Origin: Acanthaster planci
Lineage: Eukaryota > Echinodermata > Asteroidea > Valvatida > Acanthasteridae
Direction: 5' to 3'
Assembly (NCBI RefSeq): GCF_001949145.1
Contig: NW_019091356.1
Coordinates: forward strand, 672,593-736,592
DNA length: 64,000 nucleotides
A program made the translations under genes and the position numbers. Below, one piece after another: positions 51,601 to 63,754 of this stretch; positions within the stretch are counted from its first letter, which is position 1; the number at the start of each line of letters is the position of its first letter. Below the pieces are notes generated by a model that was given only the letters and a program-made list of their open reading frames with translations, had not been told where the DNA came from and ran no database searches.

Positions 51601-54600
51601 CTTTGAAGAAGTACTCTTGAAACAGACTTCCTAACCTTTTATTTTATTTTATTTTATTTTATTTTTGGGGGGGTTATGGGTCTCTCCTCTCATACAAACC
51701 CTGGCAGACAAAGTTCCATGTACCTGTTGTTTTAGGCCTAGTATTGACAGGCAGTTTGTGGGGTGTCAGCCAGGGGAAGGGGGTCCTATGACCCTCTGGG
51801 AGCAGACTCAGTGGATAGTCCCCACTCAGCAGTGAGGTCCCCCCATGCTTCTTCTGACCCTGTGGGTCGTCCTCATTCCTAGCTACAGACACCTTGGCAA
51901 GGTCCACCAACTTGAGCACATCACAGCGACCCTGTTAGAATGGGAAGAGGGAGTAAGTGAGTGCAGTCTTAAGACAAAGAATGACCCATGGCTTATACTT
52001 GTTCCAGAGTTGTAGGGACAAACACTCGTCATTACATCACTTTTGTGGGGACCAAAAACATTGTGGGGTAGGGCTGAGTCAATTCGAATAATTCACTATT
52101 CAAATATTCGACTCTAATTCGATCAAATATCCAAATATTTGGTTGGACCGACGGGCAGATTGTTGATGAACAAAGCATATACAAAATGATTTGCAATAAT
52201 GCACACAATTGTATATTGTAATCACTGTAATAGCTTCACATGTCTAGGAGTATCTCTAGCCATGATTTAGCAAGATTTAGAGACAAACAACACGTTTTGT
52301 CTTTTAAAAATTTTAATAATAAATAATTAACTTTTTAAACAAAAGAAAATTCTCCCTTCATTTTTCATGAATTTTGCATTCGAATAATTGAATTCGGTAA
52401 ATAATATTCAAATATTCGATACTCGATCGAATTTCCGAATATTGTAATATTCAGCATAGCTCTATTGTGGGGACAGAGAAATGAATTTGCCTAATAACAG
52501 AATCCTGCAAAGGTGAAATTCTGCTCTCCTGAATCACCAAATACTCATTTAAAAGTAGTTGCAAACCCAATACTATCCCTGAGCTTGAGAAAAGAATTGC
52601 CAGTAAATTTCAGAGCCCAACTAACTTCCCGTCACCACCACCCTTTTGCTTAAAATCCATAAAATGTTACCTTGGTGACAAAGAGAAGCCAGTGTAATTC
52701 CCTGGAATCCTTGACGATGACAGAGTCATGATTGTACTCCTCAATGCGCGCCATGTCACTCACTTCCTCCAATTTGTCATCAGGCCAGCTAGAAAATAAC
52801 TCCAACCTCCTGTGTACAGTGAGGTGTTGGATAAAAAACTTGGCCATCAAAAACGCTGCCTTGGCAATGATTACCCTTATTTGTAAACCTCTGTTCTTGT
52901 AATATATATCAAAATCAAAGAAACTTTCACTTCTATTTCACTTCAGCAAAGTTCAAACTACACTTCCAATTTCATTGTGAATTAGAGCCATGATACTAAT
53001 ACAAGACCAACATTTTTAGTTTGAAAATTTACACCTCTATCTGGATACCTTGAAAAATAAGTTTGGCGTTGTTAGAATTTGCAATCTGCAAATCAGAGTG
53101 AATAGAAAGAATCAATATGTATCACTCTAAATGTCACTAGCTGGAACAGATGACACCTTCGGTGCCTTCGAAGACTTTTTCACAGGGCAAGACAACCTTG
53201 TGTCTGAAATTAACAATCGATCATTACCACTTCATCAGCTGGTTGGCCTTTTCATCACAGTCAGTGGAGTGTTTGCTGTTAAATTATTCAACTGTTTATG
53301 CCAACTGTCTATTGAGTGCAGCAGCAATTCTACATGTCAATATTTGAGTGTACATTCAAAAAGCAAACAAGCAAATTTGGTTCATTTTACTCAAAGGAGA
53401 TGGCATTGTTATCACCAACTCCTAAGAGTTTACGTTCAAAAAGCAAACAAGCAAATTTGGTTCATTTTACTCAAAGGAGATGGCATTGTTATCACCAACT
53501 CCTAAGAGTTTACGAAAATCATAGTAGAATTAGAGGATTTAAGACTGCTAGGATTAAAATATAGTGTTAAGAGAGGATTTCAGCTTCTGATGATAAAAAT
53601 AAAAACCCAAATACCGTTGTAGCTATCTCAAATTGGGCTTGTTTTTCTTGACAATTGACATTTCCTGCCACTTTGTTGGTACTCTTTGATGAATCACAAG
53701 TTATTTAGAATTGCCTTAAATTTAAAAAAAAAAGGTTTCAGAATTTCTACAATGTCAAAAATTATCCAAAAAAGGGAAATGATGAACAATGAATCCAATT
53801 CACAAGACCCATTGTCCCTCCAGACTCTTGATTGGTTACAGTACCAACGTGGATTCATTCGTAAGTCCATTGCTTTACACATTATACCAACCTGAAGAAG
53901 TTAAACTTGTACTCAAACTCAGCTTGGATGTGCTGGTGAAGCCCCTGTTCAAAAAAATCATCCCGATCCACCACCAGGAACTCGGTGTCTTGCAGACAGA
54001 CGATGGTGGCCTTTCGGCGAGTGTCTTTCATCAAGGCTATTTCCTAACGTTTTCAAGAAAGAGCATAATTGCAACCAGTGTGAGACCTTGGTTGCTATTA
54101 TCAAGAAACTGCCATTTGAAAATGTCTACCAACATCTCACTTGACAAAGAGAGAAAGTAGGTAACAACAAAAATAAAACATTGAAAAGAATTTTAATAGT
54201 GCCAGTGCAAGTTGGAATACTCCGGTGAATACCAAATCCTCAGTACGAAATATAATTTGACTTTAATGCAGCATAGTTCTCAAGCATTTTACTTTAAGTC
54301 CGCTCTTCCTCACCCCAAAGCAAGCCCCTTTCCTGAGGATCGTCACTTCCTTCTTGACAAACGCACTTTCCTCATCCTCATCCAGAGTGACGCAGGCCGC
54401 GCCAGCAAAGATGAAGTAGAAGGCATAACCCAAGTGGCCTTTGCGGACAACCACTCTCCTCCGGCCGTATCTGTGGTTTGACAAAGGGAAGGGCGGGAAT
54501 GCATAAATGCAAATCATCGCCTCTAGGAAAAGAAATCAGTGCTGGTCTCTTGTCCTGGCATTTCTGCATGCGACACAAGAGCAGAGCTATCTAAGATAAT

Positions 54601-56752
54601 AATCTTGTTTCTTTTCAGAGTAGCCGCTTTTCTGATGGGGGTTAAAGAAATCTTTTATTGAGTTGTTGAGCGTCTATTGTGAGGTATAATAATTTTGTCA
54701 GTGCCTATGTCATCAAACTGTTAACATAATATTCGCTTGGCCTCATGTCACTTCAAGGGGATGAAATCAAAGCAGGAGGGACTTCCCCAAAGTACAGAGT
54801 TACAGGTTTCTGTTATCACGCACTTCAGTTCTCCCCACTCACTTTTGGAGGCGTACCACTCTGGCTATAAGCTGTTGGTGTGCTCGCGAGTACTTCCTAA
54901 AACTATGTAATCCCCTCATCAACCCGCCAATCAACTGGACATCACTTTCGGTCCGTTCCTCTGGCCGCTTGGCCACTGCCTCTTTGGCCTTTTTCGGCCA
55001 GGTGAACTAGGAGTATGAAAAAAAAATGAAAACAGAAGAACATACAAAAATTCGTTGCCTAAATTAAAATAAGAAATACCGTGCTAAGTTTTGCAAGAGG
55101 CAATGCAAAACCCTTTTTTGAGAGAGAATGGGAGTTTATTTTTGAAAGGCAAATTGCTCCGAAACAGAAATGGGCCTTGGCGTGCGGCTGCTCATTTTGG
55201 AAATAATGGAAAATATTCAACAGACTTGCGGGACAAGAAGCTTTCTTATGTAAGAAGCGATTTGTTAGCGATTTGATCAGAGGTAGCCGGTTTGGGTCAT
55301 GTGACTTTGTCCTAAAAGGTTAGTAGAAAACCATGGCTTTTTCTAGCGAACATCCATAAGCATCAAAATAGACTACCTCATAGAAAGGGAGTCCGAGGCA
55401 TTTTGTTTTGAGCAAGTACATTTTATTCAATTGTTCAAATATCAATTTGCGCAACTTTTTCGTCTGTTAATTAAACGCAGTAAGTGGGCGTAAAATCACT
55501 TTCTCTGGGGTGGCATGGTCGAACTAACTGAATTCTCCTTGACCCACAATCTTCACGGCGCCGCATTCATTAAGTTACAATCATAACAATCGCCCACACG
55601 CGGGCATTTTTTTCTCACCTCATAATTGCTCTTGAATGCACCGGCATTAAAGGTGAGTTTCTCCTTAGTAGAAGGCACGTAGACCACGCTTGGGGCAGCC
55701 GACAAGCTAGCGACTAGGTCGGGGAGGGTAGCCCCGAAGGTACCCTTCCCAGCCTCCGTGGCATACCGGTTCAAGCTTATCTGGACCGCGCATAACATCT
55801 TGACCTGCCTGGCGGCACGGAGGAACCGCGCTCGAGGCTTGAAAACACAGGGGGAAAAATGAGGAAATCTACTGGTACTACACATATTTCTGGAACGAAT
55901 GATGGATAGGAAAAAAAGGGGGGCAAAATAATGTTAAGCGTGAAGTATGAAAGAATGGTTAGGACTGGATTCAAAGGAGTCAAGGGCAAAATGTCATGTT
56001 TGTTGTGCAAAGGATTGTGGGAAGATGGGGAATCAATCGTAACTATAAATGATGCATTGACGTCGAAGCACAATATTGCAAATTTTATCAAACTCCACGT
56101 GTGCACTGAGCAATGAAAAACTAACACAGGACAGAATTTAAATAACTTACCGACAAATGTGATAATTTTGAGGAGGACGTTTGGCGAGATTCCTGGAAAC
56201 GAAAATAAAAAAATAATGCAAATTAATGTTAGCTATTTAACATCGATTCGATATAAAGTGCCATTATAAGTTTGGCATATTTTTTGAAGTTTGTCCTTTT
56301 CAATTTTTAAGTGTGCGGTCTTTTCTTTGACATTCCTTGCTCCAAGTGCTTTCCAGCCAAACCAGCGAAATTTAGCAGACATCGTCGACTGCATCCTTTG
56401 CTTTCACTGGCTTTGACAAAATGCGATTTTTTTCTATTCACTGACGGTTTTCTCTACCATTTGAATTTTAGCATCAGTCATTCTGTTTTGCTTTCTCCTT
56501 CCAGCCTTGTAGGTGCGACTGCAATGTAGCCGTGTCATTCCTCCATGGTCACACCACAGAGATTATACATCTAAGCTATGAGGAAAATACTGACAAGCGA
56601 ATCAGGCATTTATCGATTCGAGGGAAACCGATTAAGGCACTTAACAAAGGATTCACAGGAAAATACCTCCAAGCATCTTTCAGTCTCAGCTCTTAAGGCT
56701 GTTTGAAGTGGACTGTAGTGCAGAATTGGGCTATTGTTGGCATTTGGTATGC
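48692..56752 (-). CDS. CNBD2: CNBD2-like protein with two cyclic-nucleotide-binding domains (N-terminus unresolved)
   Basis: Exons in transcript order: 56752-56667, 56192-56151, 55837-55619, 55006-54843, 54470-54314, 54043-53892, 52809-52671, 51931-51724, 51069-50898, 50391-50262, 49832-49397, 48984-48692 (TAA). Phases match throughout: 731 aa plus a missing N-terminus joined in phase 1. The first cNMP-binding domain is intact, with phosphate-binding cassette FGEIALMKDTRRKAT holding the key Glu and Arg, and the following helix EFLVVDRDDFFEQGL. A second fold starts LELFSSWPDDKLEEV, is interrupted by a Pro/Ser/charged insert of about 145 residues, and resumes at VYIRVDSLRPGQCFG with a cassette lacking the Glu/Arg pair. 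A further 145-aa exon and a basic Ser/Thr/Arg-rich tail follow. Mammalian CNBD2 (CRIS) is a cAMP-binding protein needed in spermatogenesis. Orthology is inferred. Confidence 0.85.
51637..51666. repeat. TTTTA pentanucleotide microsatellite
   Basis: About six units of TTTTA followed by a G tract, in an intron of the CNBD2-like gene. Confidence 0.8.
52069..52464. mobile_element. hAT-type non-autonomous transposon (396 bp)
   Basis: It is flanked by a perfect 8-bp duplication, TTGTGGGG (52061-52068 and 52465-52472), the size made by hAT transposases. Short imperfect inverted ends TAGGGCTGAG and CATAGCTCTA enclose AT-rich subterminal repeats (AAATATTCGA and inverses). No coding capacity. It lies in an intron of the CNBD2-like gene. 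Confidence 0.8.
53355..53514 (+). repeat. 80-bp tandem duplication, two identical copies
   Basis: Units 53355-53434 and 53435-53514 read the same from TTCAAAAAGCAAACAAG to GAGTTTACG. It lies in an intron of the CNBD2-like gene. Confidence 0.9.
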
Positions 56753-58706
56753 CTGATAAAAAGGGTAAACAAATTAGAAGAAGATGCTCTCCGGCAGTGG
56801 ATGGGCGGGGCATGGAAGGAGTAACGGGGGTGCGGGGTACGCGTTAATGGGATCATGCCTGTGGTTCTTATTTCAGGCAAAATAACTCATGGCTTCTTTC
56901 GTAAATCAAAACGTAGGCTACGGAAGTTTGTTTTGATGTAAATAACATCCGAAGCTGGAGTTGGTTATATTGTCTTTACAATGTTTTCTTTTAACAAACC
57001 AGGCGTTTGTCTATTGCTGTAATTATACGGCATCAATTTTAAGAGCGCTCTTGTCCATCACAGATGTAAGGATTTTCCCAGGTTTCTTAGCCATGAAAGC
57101 TCAACATTTCTGGCTGTTCCAATAGTCTTCTGACAGACTTTCCATCTGTCTATGGGACTATTGAGCCGGCAATTTTCGTTGGTCCGGACTTAATTTCTTT
57201 GGTGTGATCGTGCAGCTTATCGACCCAAAGTGAATAGGATTAGATCTAGCCGGCGTCTGTATTGTTGTCCATGGGTTCATTATAGCCACCGCTATATCCC
57301 GTGGTTTCTATCTCATTTGCTGAATACAACTGTCCATAACGTTGCCACCAATTGTTGAGGACTAAGTTTTTGGAATTATACCCAAACCAAATGCAGTCAA
57401 TACATAGGCAACTTCGACGTAGCCATAGAAACAAACTCAACCTTAAGAGATGCAGTTTTTCCCCTCCCGAATTGCTTCATTTTTCTTTCCGGTTCAAATT
57501 ATTACCAGTAATGAATCTTTACAACGACCTCTCTCGTTACTTTTTAACAAAGCAGCAATTATGGAACGCCTGTACAGGAAAAACTCCAGGTTGTTTTACA
57601 GAGCTCCGATTTTTTTTCCAACTGTCATCAGGAACTGGGGGAGAGGTGCAATCAGTTATTCTACGGTTGAATTGAGTACCCTGCCAATTAATGTGCAGCG
57701 TTGAATCTTTCAATACAAATGTGTTTTACTGGCCGGTGTTTCTCAGTCACAGCAGCTGACGAAAACACCATGACGACGATTTAAAGAGGCGAACCGCATC
57801 CTACTGATGGAAATTGTTTTCCTTGCCTAAACTTGCTCTAATTTGCAACTGTTCCTCTTGTTTTACAATAACTACTTGCCAATCAATTAAAAAATCAGGT
57901 ACACCACTAGCATTTAATTTTGAACATCCCATAGCAACTACCACATTTTGAAATGAAATAACCGAATAAAGGAAGTTGATATCCGCCCATGGTGTCAAGG
58001 ACGACCGATATACAATCACAATCTTACGGCGCTTTAAAATGCCCCCTTTGCCCCTTATTCTCGAACGAGAACATATATTGAATGGTGTCTTATCCGTGAA
58101 ATATTTCCAACACTTTATCTATGGGATTATTTCAGTTTGAAGCATAGAACCGGTAGCTTGTCCCTGGTCGTGTTGCGATACTGATCAAAACAGCTTACTG
58201 TTACAGTGACCTCGTGAAGTTTGCTTACAAAACAAGCACAGATAAATTTATGGTATTAAAATGTGTTATATTAAAAGATTACTGGTAATCCAGAGGTTCG
58301 ACTCTTGGATCATTCTAGATATCAGTCTGGTTCAGAAAGATTCAAGCAATCTGAGAAATGACTCAATAATTATGAAGAAATAAAAAAGTGTAAGCGAAAA
58401 GTTTAAATCTGTCACTTTCCAAGACATTTGTTCTTGCTTCAAATTAGAGCCACGTGATGAGGTTCTTTTATGACTCAATTGACAAAATAAATTGCAATTT
58501 TAACCAAAAACAATCAAAAAACACGCCCCCCAAATTCGAACCCGGCAAAACAAACGCATTAAAGGCAACACAAGAAACTTTCATATCTCAATATTTGGCT
58601 GGAGCTGAAATACAAGGTAAATTCCAGGTAAAAATTGCAACCTCCACCCCCTGTTTTACTTCTATCTTTATGAAAGTTTTATTCACATCGATCTCACCAT
58701 CCTCAC
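56753..58706. other. Intron-like region upstream of the resolved CNBD2-like exons
   Basis: No exon with matching phase could be assigned. A frame at 57246-57440 on the minus strand is open but has no convincing splice borders. A B-box-like word (GGTTCGACTCT) near 58295 may be an old tRNA-derived fragment. Confidence 0.4.
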
Positions 58707-59006
58707 TTCATTTTCCTTGTGATTACTTTCTGAATCATTTCCAAAGTCAGCGCCGAAACTTTCTTCTCTACATTCCTCCTCCTCATCTTCATCTCCACTA
58801 CTTCCTTTCAGCTCCTCCGGATAATATAAGGCCGTCCTTCCCGACATCCATAGTTGACTAGTGCTGCTCAGCGGAGAACTAGCGTGGCTTGAGCGAGGCG
58901 AGTCAGAGGGATACGAATGGCGAACCAGCCTCTTAGGCACGGCAGATCTTGGATCTTCTCGAGGAGGAGGTGACGGCGACGGGGAGCGTGACACAGGAGT
59001 AATCAT
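58707..59006 (-). CDS. Candidate first exon with Ser/Pro/acidic protein, possibly the CNBD2-like N-terminus
   Basis: An open frame from ATG (59006) reads MITPVSRSPSPSPPPRED, continues Ser/Pro-rich, then acidic (GSSGDEDEEEECREE), and ends at a donor GAA|GTGAGG (exon edge 58707; a second donor gives 58698). It leaves in phase 0, whereas the first resolved exon of the CNBD2-like gene (56752) needs a phase 1 partner. At least one more exon would therefore be required, and I could not find it. It could instead belong to another transcript. Confidence 0.45.
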
Positions 59007-61571
59007 TGCTTCCTCCTCAGAACTTAATTATTGTGTTTCTCGCTGACCGAAACTTTACAGCCTTCAGCTTTTCACACTCCACAGGGATAGCATCGTTGTA
59101 TAAAGATTTAGCTATAGTCAGCTATACTAAAATTACTATCTTCCTGAATGAGGCACAAGAGTGGCTCTCAGGTCATTAGTTTGCCGCATCCCTGGAGAAC
59201 TATGGATAACAACCAGAACAATTTCACAAAACACTCCAGGCTTCAGGTGTTCATCATTCACAACGTTCAGGGTGGACTTTGGCCGTTTATCTGATAATTA
59301 CCAAACGTCGAGCGCCTAACACCGCAACACGCGGTAACTGCATGGTCTCAACAGCATTATTGGTACATGGATAAATACTTTGCGGGGGTTAGATATAGTC
59401 GTCGTGTTGCACTCGCTTGTTCGGCGCTAAGTCCTGGAGGTGTGATGCAGTTTCACAAATCTTGCTTGAAGGTGGGTTAACTTCTCCATATCTCGTTCAG
59501 GTGATGTCAGTCACATATAATAGTCACATATAATAGGCCGTCAAATTTTATCAAATCCAGGAAAATCCATGGGAAATCTCCCCATAGATAACCCACTGGA
59601 CGATGGGGCTTGTCAGTTGATCCAACGTGAAGCTTTTCAGCTCTGACGGGACTGTAACCGGTTTTCTCTTGAAGACTATTTGGGTGGATGGTAACAAAGA
59701 GACGACCTCAAAAACGAAAAGAGGGAAAGGGGGAGCCTGACGTGGCTCTCTTTGGTCACTGTTAGGAGGGCGCAAAGGCGTGTTGGTCGACCCTCGTCGC
59801 CGCGGGAATGGACGGTATTAAACGCGGCCAGATCTTAGACGGCAACAGTCGATAAGCAAATCAATAAAAGATCAAAACCCCTGGCAAACTCGTCGAAGGA
59901 AGCGACAAAACAAAAAATGCCGAGTCCAAAACCCCCCAGAAACAAACCAGGGGAACGCCACGTCATCAAGTTCGCGAGGAACTTGGCCAAATCAGTTTAA
60001 GATGAGGCGGAAATCTCAGCCAGGTACCCTCAAAAAGACCGATGAAAATTTAACGAGAAGTTCATCAATTTTTTAGTCAGAGGAGGATTACAATTGAACA
60101 AAGGTGTTAGTCGGTCCTGAAAGCTTGTTATGAAATTATTATGAGGGTACCTGCTATATCTTATAAAGCCAAACCAACCCTCCGTAACTGCTGCCAGCAG
60201 CCATACAACCAGTAATAAATATGTTGGATTTGAAGTATATATCAGATATTAAAACCTGCACGCGTGTATGAGGCATCCAACACTCTTCAAACAAAACTGC
60301 ACAGGAACACTCATATACATTGGAGTAATTTTCAATCTCTAGCACAAAGGACAAAGTGCGAAATGTATATTTCGGTTAGAATCCTCAGTTGGACTTTCGG
60401 AGCGCTTAAATCTCTGTATACAATTCCATGAATGTTTATTCTCTGGGTGCTGTTTAGAGCCCAATGCGGGTTATTACTCGATTTCAAACACTGCCTATTA
60501 ACAGCCTACGGGTGTTTGTTTGAGAGGGAGCACTAAGAGGTCACGCAGGAGATGTTGATTTATCTGGTAGGAAAGTCAATATTCAGCGAGTTCCCTGAAA
60601 AGATGTTGAGACACGCTCCTTCCGGGTTTTGTAACAAGTCACTCTACGGATCGATACCTTGTCTCACAGCACTGAGGCCAATAGCCATTCTAGCACTTCT
60701 CGTAGTTGAGTATTGAGTTCGAATGTTCCACAGCTTAAACTTGGACGCCCTCTATGGGTCAGACGTGGACTTTGATAGGAATCCTTGAGAGGTTTCTTGT
60801 CGGATGGATTGTATCATTGTGATTAGGCCTGAAAGCTTCCAAAATAATACGATTTAAGTTGAGGAATATAAAAATAAATGTATCATATACGTGATTCTTA
60901 ACTTTTATTTGGTCCACGCGCTTTGGTGGTCTGAAAACAATTATTCCATATCAGTAAATATTCTTAAAAAAAATAAAGTTCAATTTAATGCTCTGCCAAT
61001 AATTGCATAATGTCAAAATCTGTCTTTACACCGAGTAGCTGAGAATTCTAGGCTACACAGATTAACTTCTCATCAGTGCGACAGGCTGGTTAAGTGAGAA
61101 AATGCGACACCCATAGCGAAGTAGATTTAACCAAGGATGATGGTGCGCGCAGAAAGAGCAACCTTTAAGAATGGATACATGACAACACTGCACGCGATCT
61201 GAAAAAGAATGCTATTTTTCTGCCGGAAGTTTCGCTGTGGACATTTATTGGATGTTTTAAATCTCTCTCATTTTCACACGTCTTCTACCAGGGGGTGGAT
61301 CCATTAAAAAAAAGACAAAAAATGAGCAGGGGAGGGGATTTTGACAACCCCCACCCATCAGCGCCTCGCAACAGTACGATAATACGCACTTTGCATGGAT
61401 CTGGTTCCTAGTCCTTCCCGTCATGCATCAGCACCTCAGGTTCTCTTACTTACTGCTGCTAATGTTGCAGTGTGCACTCTGAGCTCCCAGCTGACATTAA
61501 TTAAGCAACAATTCAAGCACACACCCCCACGTCTACAGGAATAAAGTAGGCATTTAAAGGAATAACGTCAC
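59007..61571. other. Non-coding region, nothing supported
   Basis: No conserved reading frame or RNA gene is seen. If 58707-59006 is a first exon, its promoter would lie just above 59006. Confidence 0.5.
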
Positions 61572-61955
61572 CTGTTTGTCTAGATTGCTGCCATGCTTAA
61601 GTTGGTTCCGCATATGTCTCCTCCAAGACTCCCATCTCTCTGCCGCTAACCTCTTAAGTTCCTCCCTAGGGAGACGGTTCCCGTACTGGGATGACAGGTG
61701 TACCCACTGTACCCTAGCCCATCCCGTCTTGGGTCGGGATCTGTCCTTCCAAGACTGGGCAGAATGGCGAACGACAGTTGATTCGATGGATTGCGTGGAT
61801 TTAGGTGATTGACCAATGATGGATTGAATCTTCCTGTGTGACGGTGAACTTCGAGTTCGATTGCGTTCAGCTGATGACTCTGCCGGATTACCACGGTTGG
61901 TCATCACGGACCTAGGCCTACTTCGGTTATTCGGTGGTGGTGCTCTCATCTCCAT
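61572..61955 (-). CDS. Orphan basic, Arg/Ser-rich first exon of an unidentified minus-strand gene
   Basis: Starts with ATG at 61955 (MEMRAPPPNNRSRPRS) and stays open for 128 codons to a donor CAAACAG|GTGACG, phase 0. The end forms a likely amphipathic helix rich in Arg and Trp (REELKRLAAERWESWRRHMR). Bias toward Arg, Ser and Pro and good helix patterning suggest real coding. It may be an alternative N-terminus of the CNBD2-like gene downstream or a separate gene; no partner exon with matching phase was identified. Confidence 0.45.
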
Positions 61956-62800
61956 TAATGAAGTTTTTGATTAGCCTATCCCGTTTTTATTTTTACAAAA
62001 TTCTTCAGCATGCCATCACATCCTGGGTGAAAAGTTTAAAGAAATGTGTTTATTCTGAGGTTACTGTTTGCAGAATATATTTCCATATTAGTTATATATA
62101 CTCCATTTGTCGCGTATTCTTATCAACATAACAGAAAAACACCCCTTTTGTAACCAAGGCCTAGGTATACCTGTAATCAGATGTACAACGCAACGACTGT
62201 GTTACCATGGCAGTAACGTATTCATTGACGTGAACGAGTGGCATACAAGTGCTGTAAATGGCAACACATCGTGTGCTCTTTACTTTGTACGTGTCATAAA
62301 TAATTAAGCTCATCTAATATACACCGAGTAGTGTCTGAATTTAATATTAACTTGCTAATGAAACCAACCTTGTGTGTCTTTGGTCTCCAGCTTGCAGAAT
62401 GCACAGCGTGGTACGCGTATGGGTGTAGAGTAATGGAAGTGCGTTACGATACGCGCTCGAACTTGACACGCTCATTTTATGTATTAGAAAGCAGTACCAT
62501 TTCACTCATAGGCATTTCATGTGTTGGCCTAATAGGACGGGGAAAAATTCGAATGATGGTCATGAAATAGCAACCCCCCTCCCCCAAGTCTGGACTCAAA
62601 AGTAGCCACAAAATAAACAACGAACGAGGGCTTCCAAGAAAGCGGATCGGTCATCGCTATGAAGTAGCTCCATGATTAATTTAACCACCATTAGCATTCA
62701 TTGACGGCCTGGCGAATAAAAAGTAATATTGACGGGTATTGAATGTGTGAAACTGGCAATCGCTGGCCGTATCACAAAAGCCTCATCACCAAAGTTAGCG

Positions 62801-62868
62801 GCGCTATACTATCTTTGCTCATCACGGTGCTAGGGGACAAAACCACAAAACCAAAGATAGTATAGTGC
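62801..62868. repeat. Inverted repeat hairpin, 17-bp arms
   Basis: Arms GCGCTATACTATCTTTG (62801-62817) and CAAAGATAGTATAGTGC (62852-62868) match at 16 of 17 positions around a 34-base loop. It may be a small foldback element. Confidence 0.75.
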
Positions 62869-63627
62869 AATTGAGGGCGCTACATTGTTTCTGGATAATA
62901 CATGGTACATCCGCATGATATGAACTTGACGAAGGGGGAACTATGCAAATTTAATCGCTACCTTGAAGTAAATCACTGCTTTGTTTTGTTTTACTCGGAA
63001 AAAATTACCCAACCGCTGAGAAAAAGGACAAAACTCGTTACACCAAATAAAAACGCCGTAACCTAAAAAGACCTATATAACTAAACGTTGTATTGGGGGA
63101 AAAAACAAAATAAAAAAACTGTGTACTTTTGTTTAGTTTACCAAAGTCTATGATGCTGTTCGAGTCTAGCAGAACCATTATAACTTGACAATTAACAAAA
63201 CGGCAATCCACTTCCATGAAAGGAACAAAATAACTAAAAATAGTGCGTTGATGAACCACTATTTGAGAGTCTGCCTCGATGGACGTGACCAGACAGCTAA
63301 AACTGTGACTCGGTTGACTGGGCAACAAAAAGTCAAGTTTGTCGATTGCGATTGGTGAAATAATAAAAACGCCAGGTCCATTTTTGTCAGAAGGCATCTA
63401 CACTGTCTAGTGAACCTATGTGGCTATCAAAAATGTACTGTCACCCCTTTGTTGCTTAATTGTTTCAGAATAGAACCTTCAGAGAGGCCTTGGGCATTTT
63501 TAATTTTTTTTTTCGAGGAATTGGTACTGGGGTAGAGGGCTTTTGATTTTCCATAGCATCTTTATCTAGACAAACCCCCTCTCGTTTCTCTAATGGAACA
63601 GTCCAAGAGCAGTGACCCCATGTCGAG

Positions 63628-63754
63628 AGTATTTAAACGGACGAAACATAACAGTGTGAGATCAGTTTTCTCCAGCAAACTCAGAGCTGCACCTGTGACT
63701 TGTAGTTGCTCGCTAGTATCAGTGGCGAATAGATGACAGACACCATCTTTGCAG
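63628..63754 (+). promoter_or_regulatory. Possible promoter and first exon at the right edge
   Basis: A TATTTAAA box at 63630-63637 lies about 30 bp before a TCAGTT initiator-like word. About 70 bp later an ATG (63733) opens MTDTIFAG, which ends at a good donor (GCAG|GTAAGA, exon end 63754, phase 1). The rest would lie beyond the window. The coding part is only 22 bases, so this is tentative. Confidence 0.3.

Noticed and set aside
57246-57440. Minus-strand 64-codon frame ending NTDAG
   Set aside because: Composition is plausible, but no acceptor and donor pair fits the neighbouring phases.
58265-58310. B-box-like tRNA fragment (GGTTCGACTC)
   Set aside because: No A box or cloverleaf could be formed around it; at best an old remnant.
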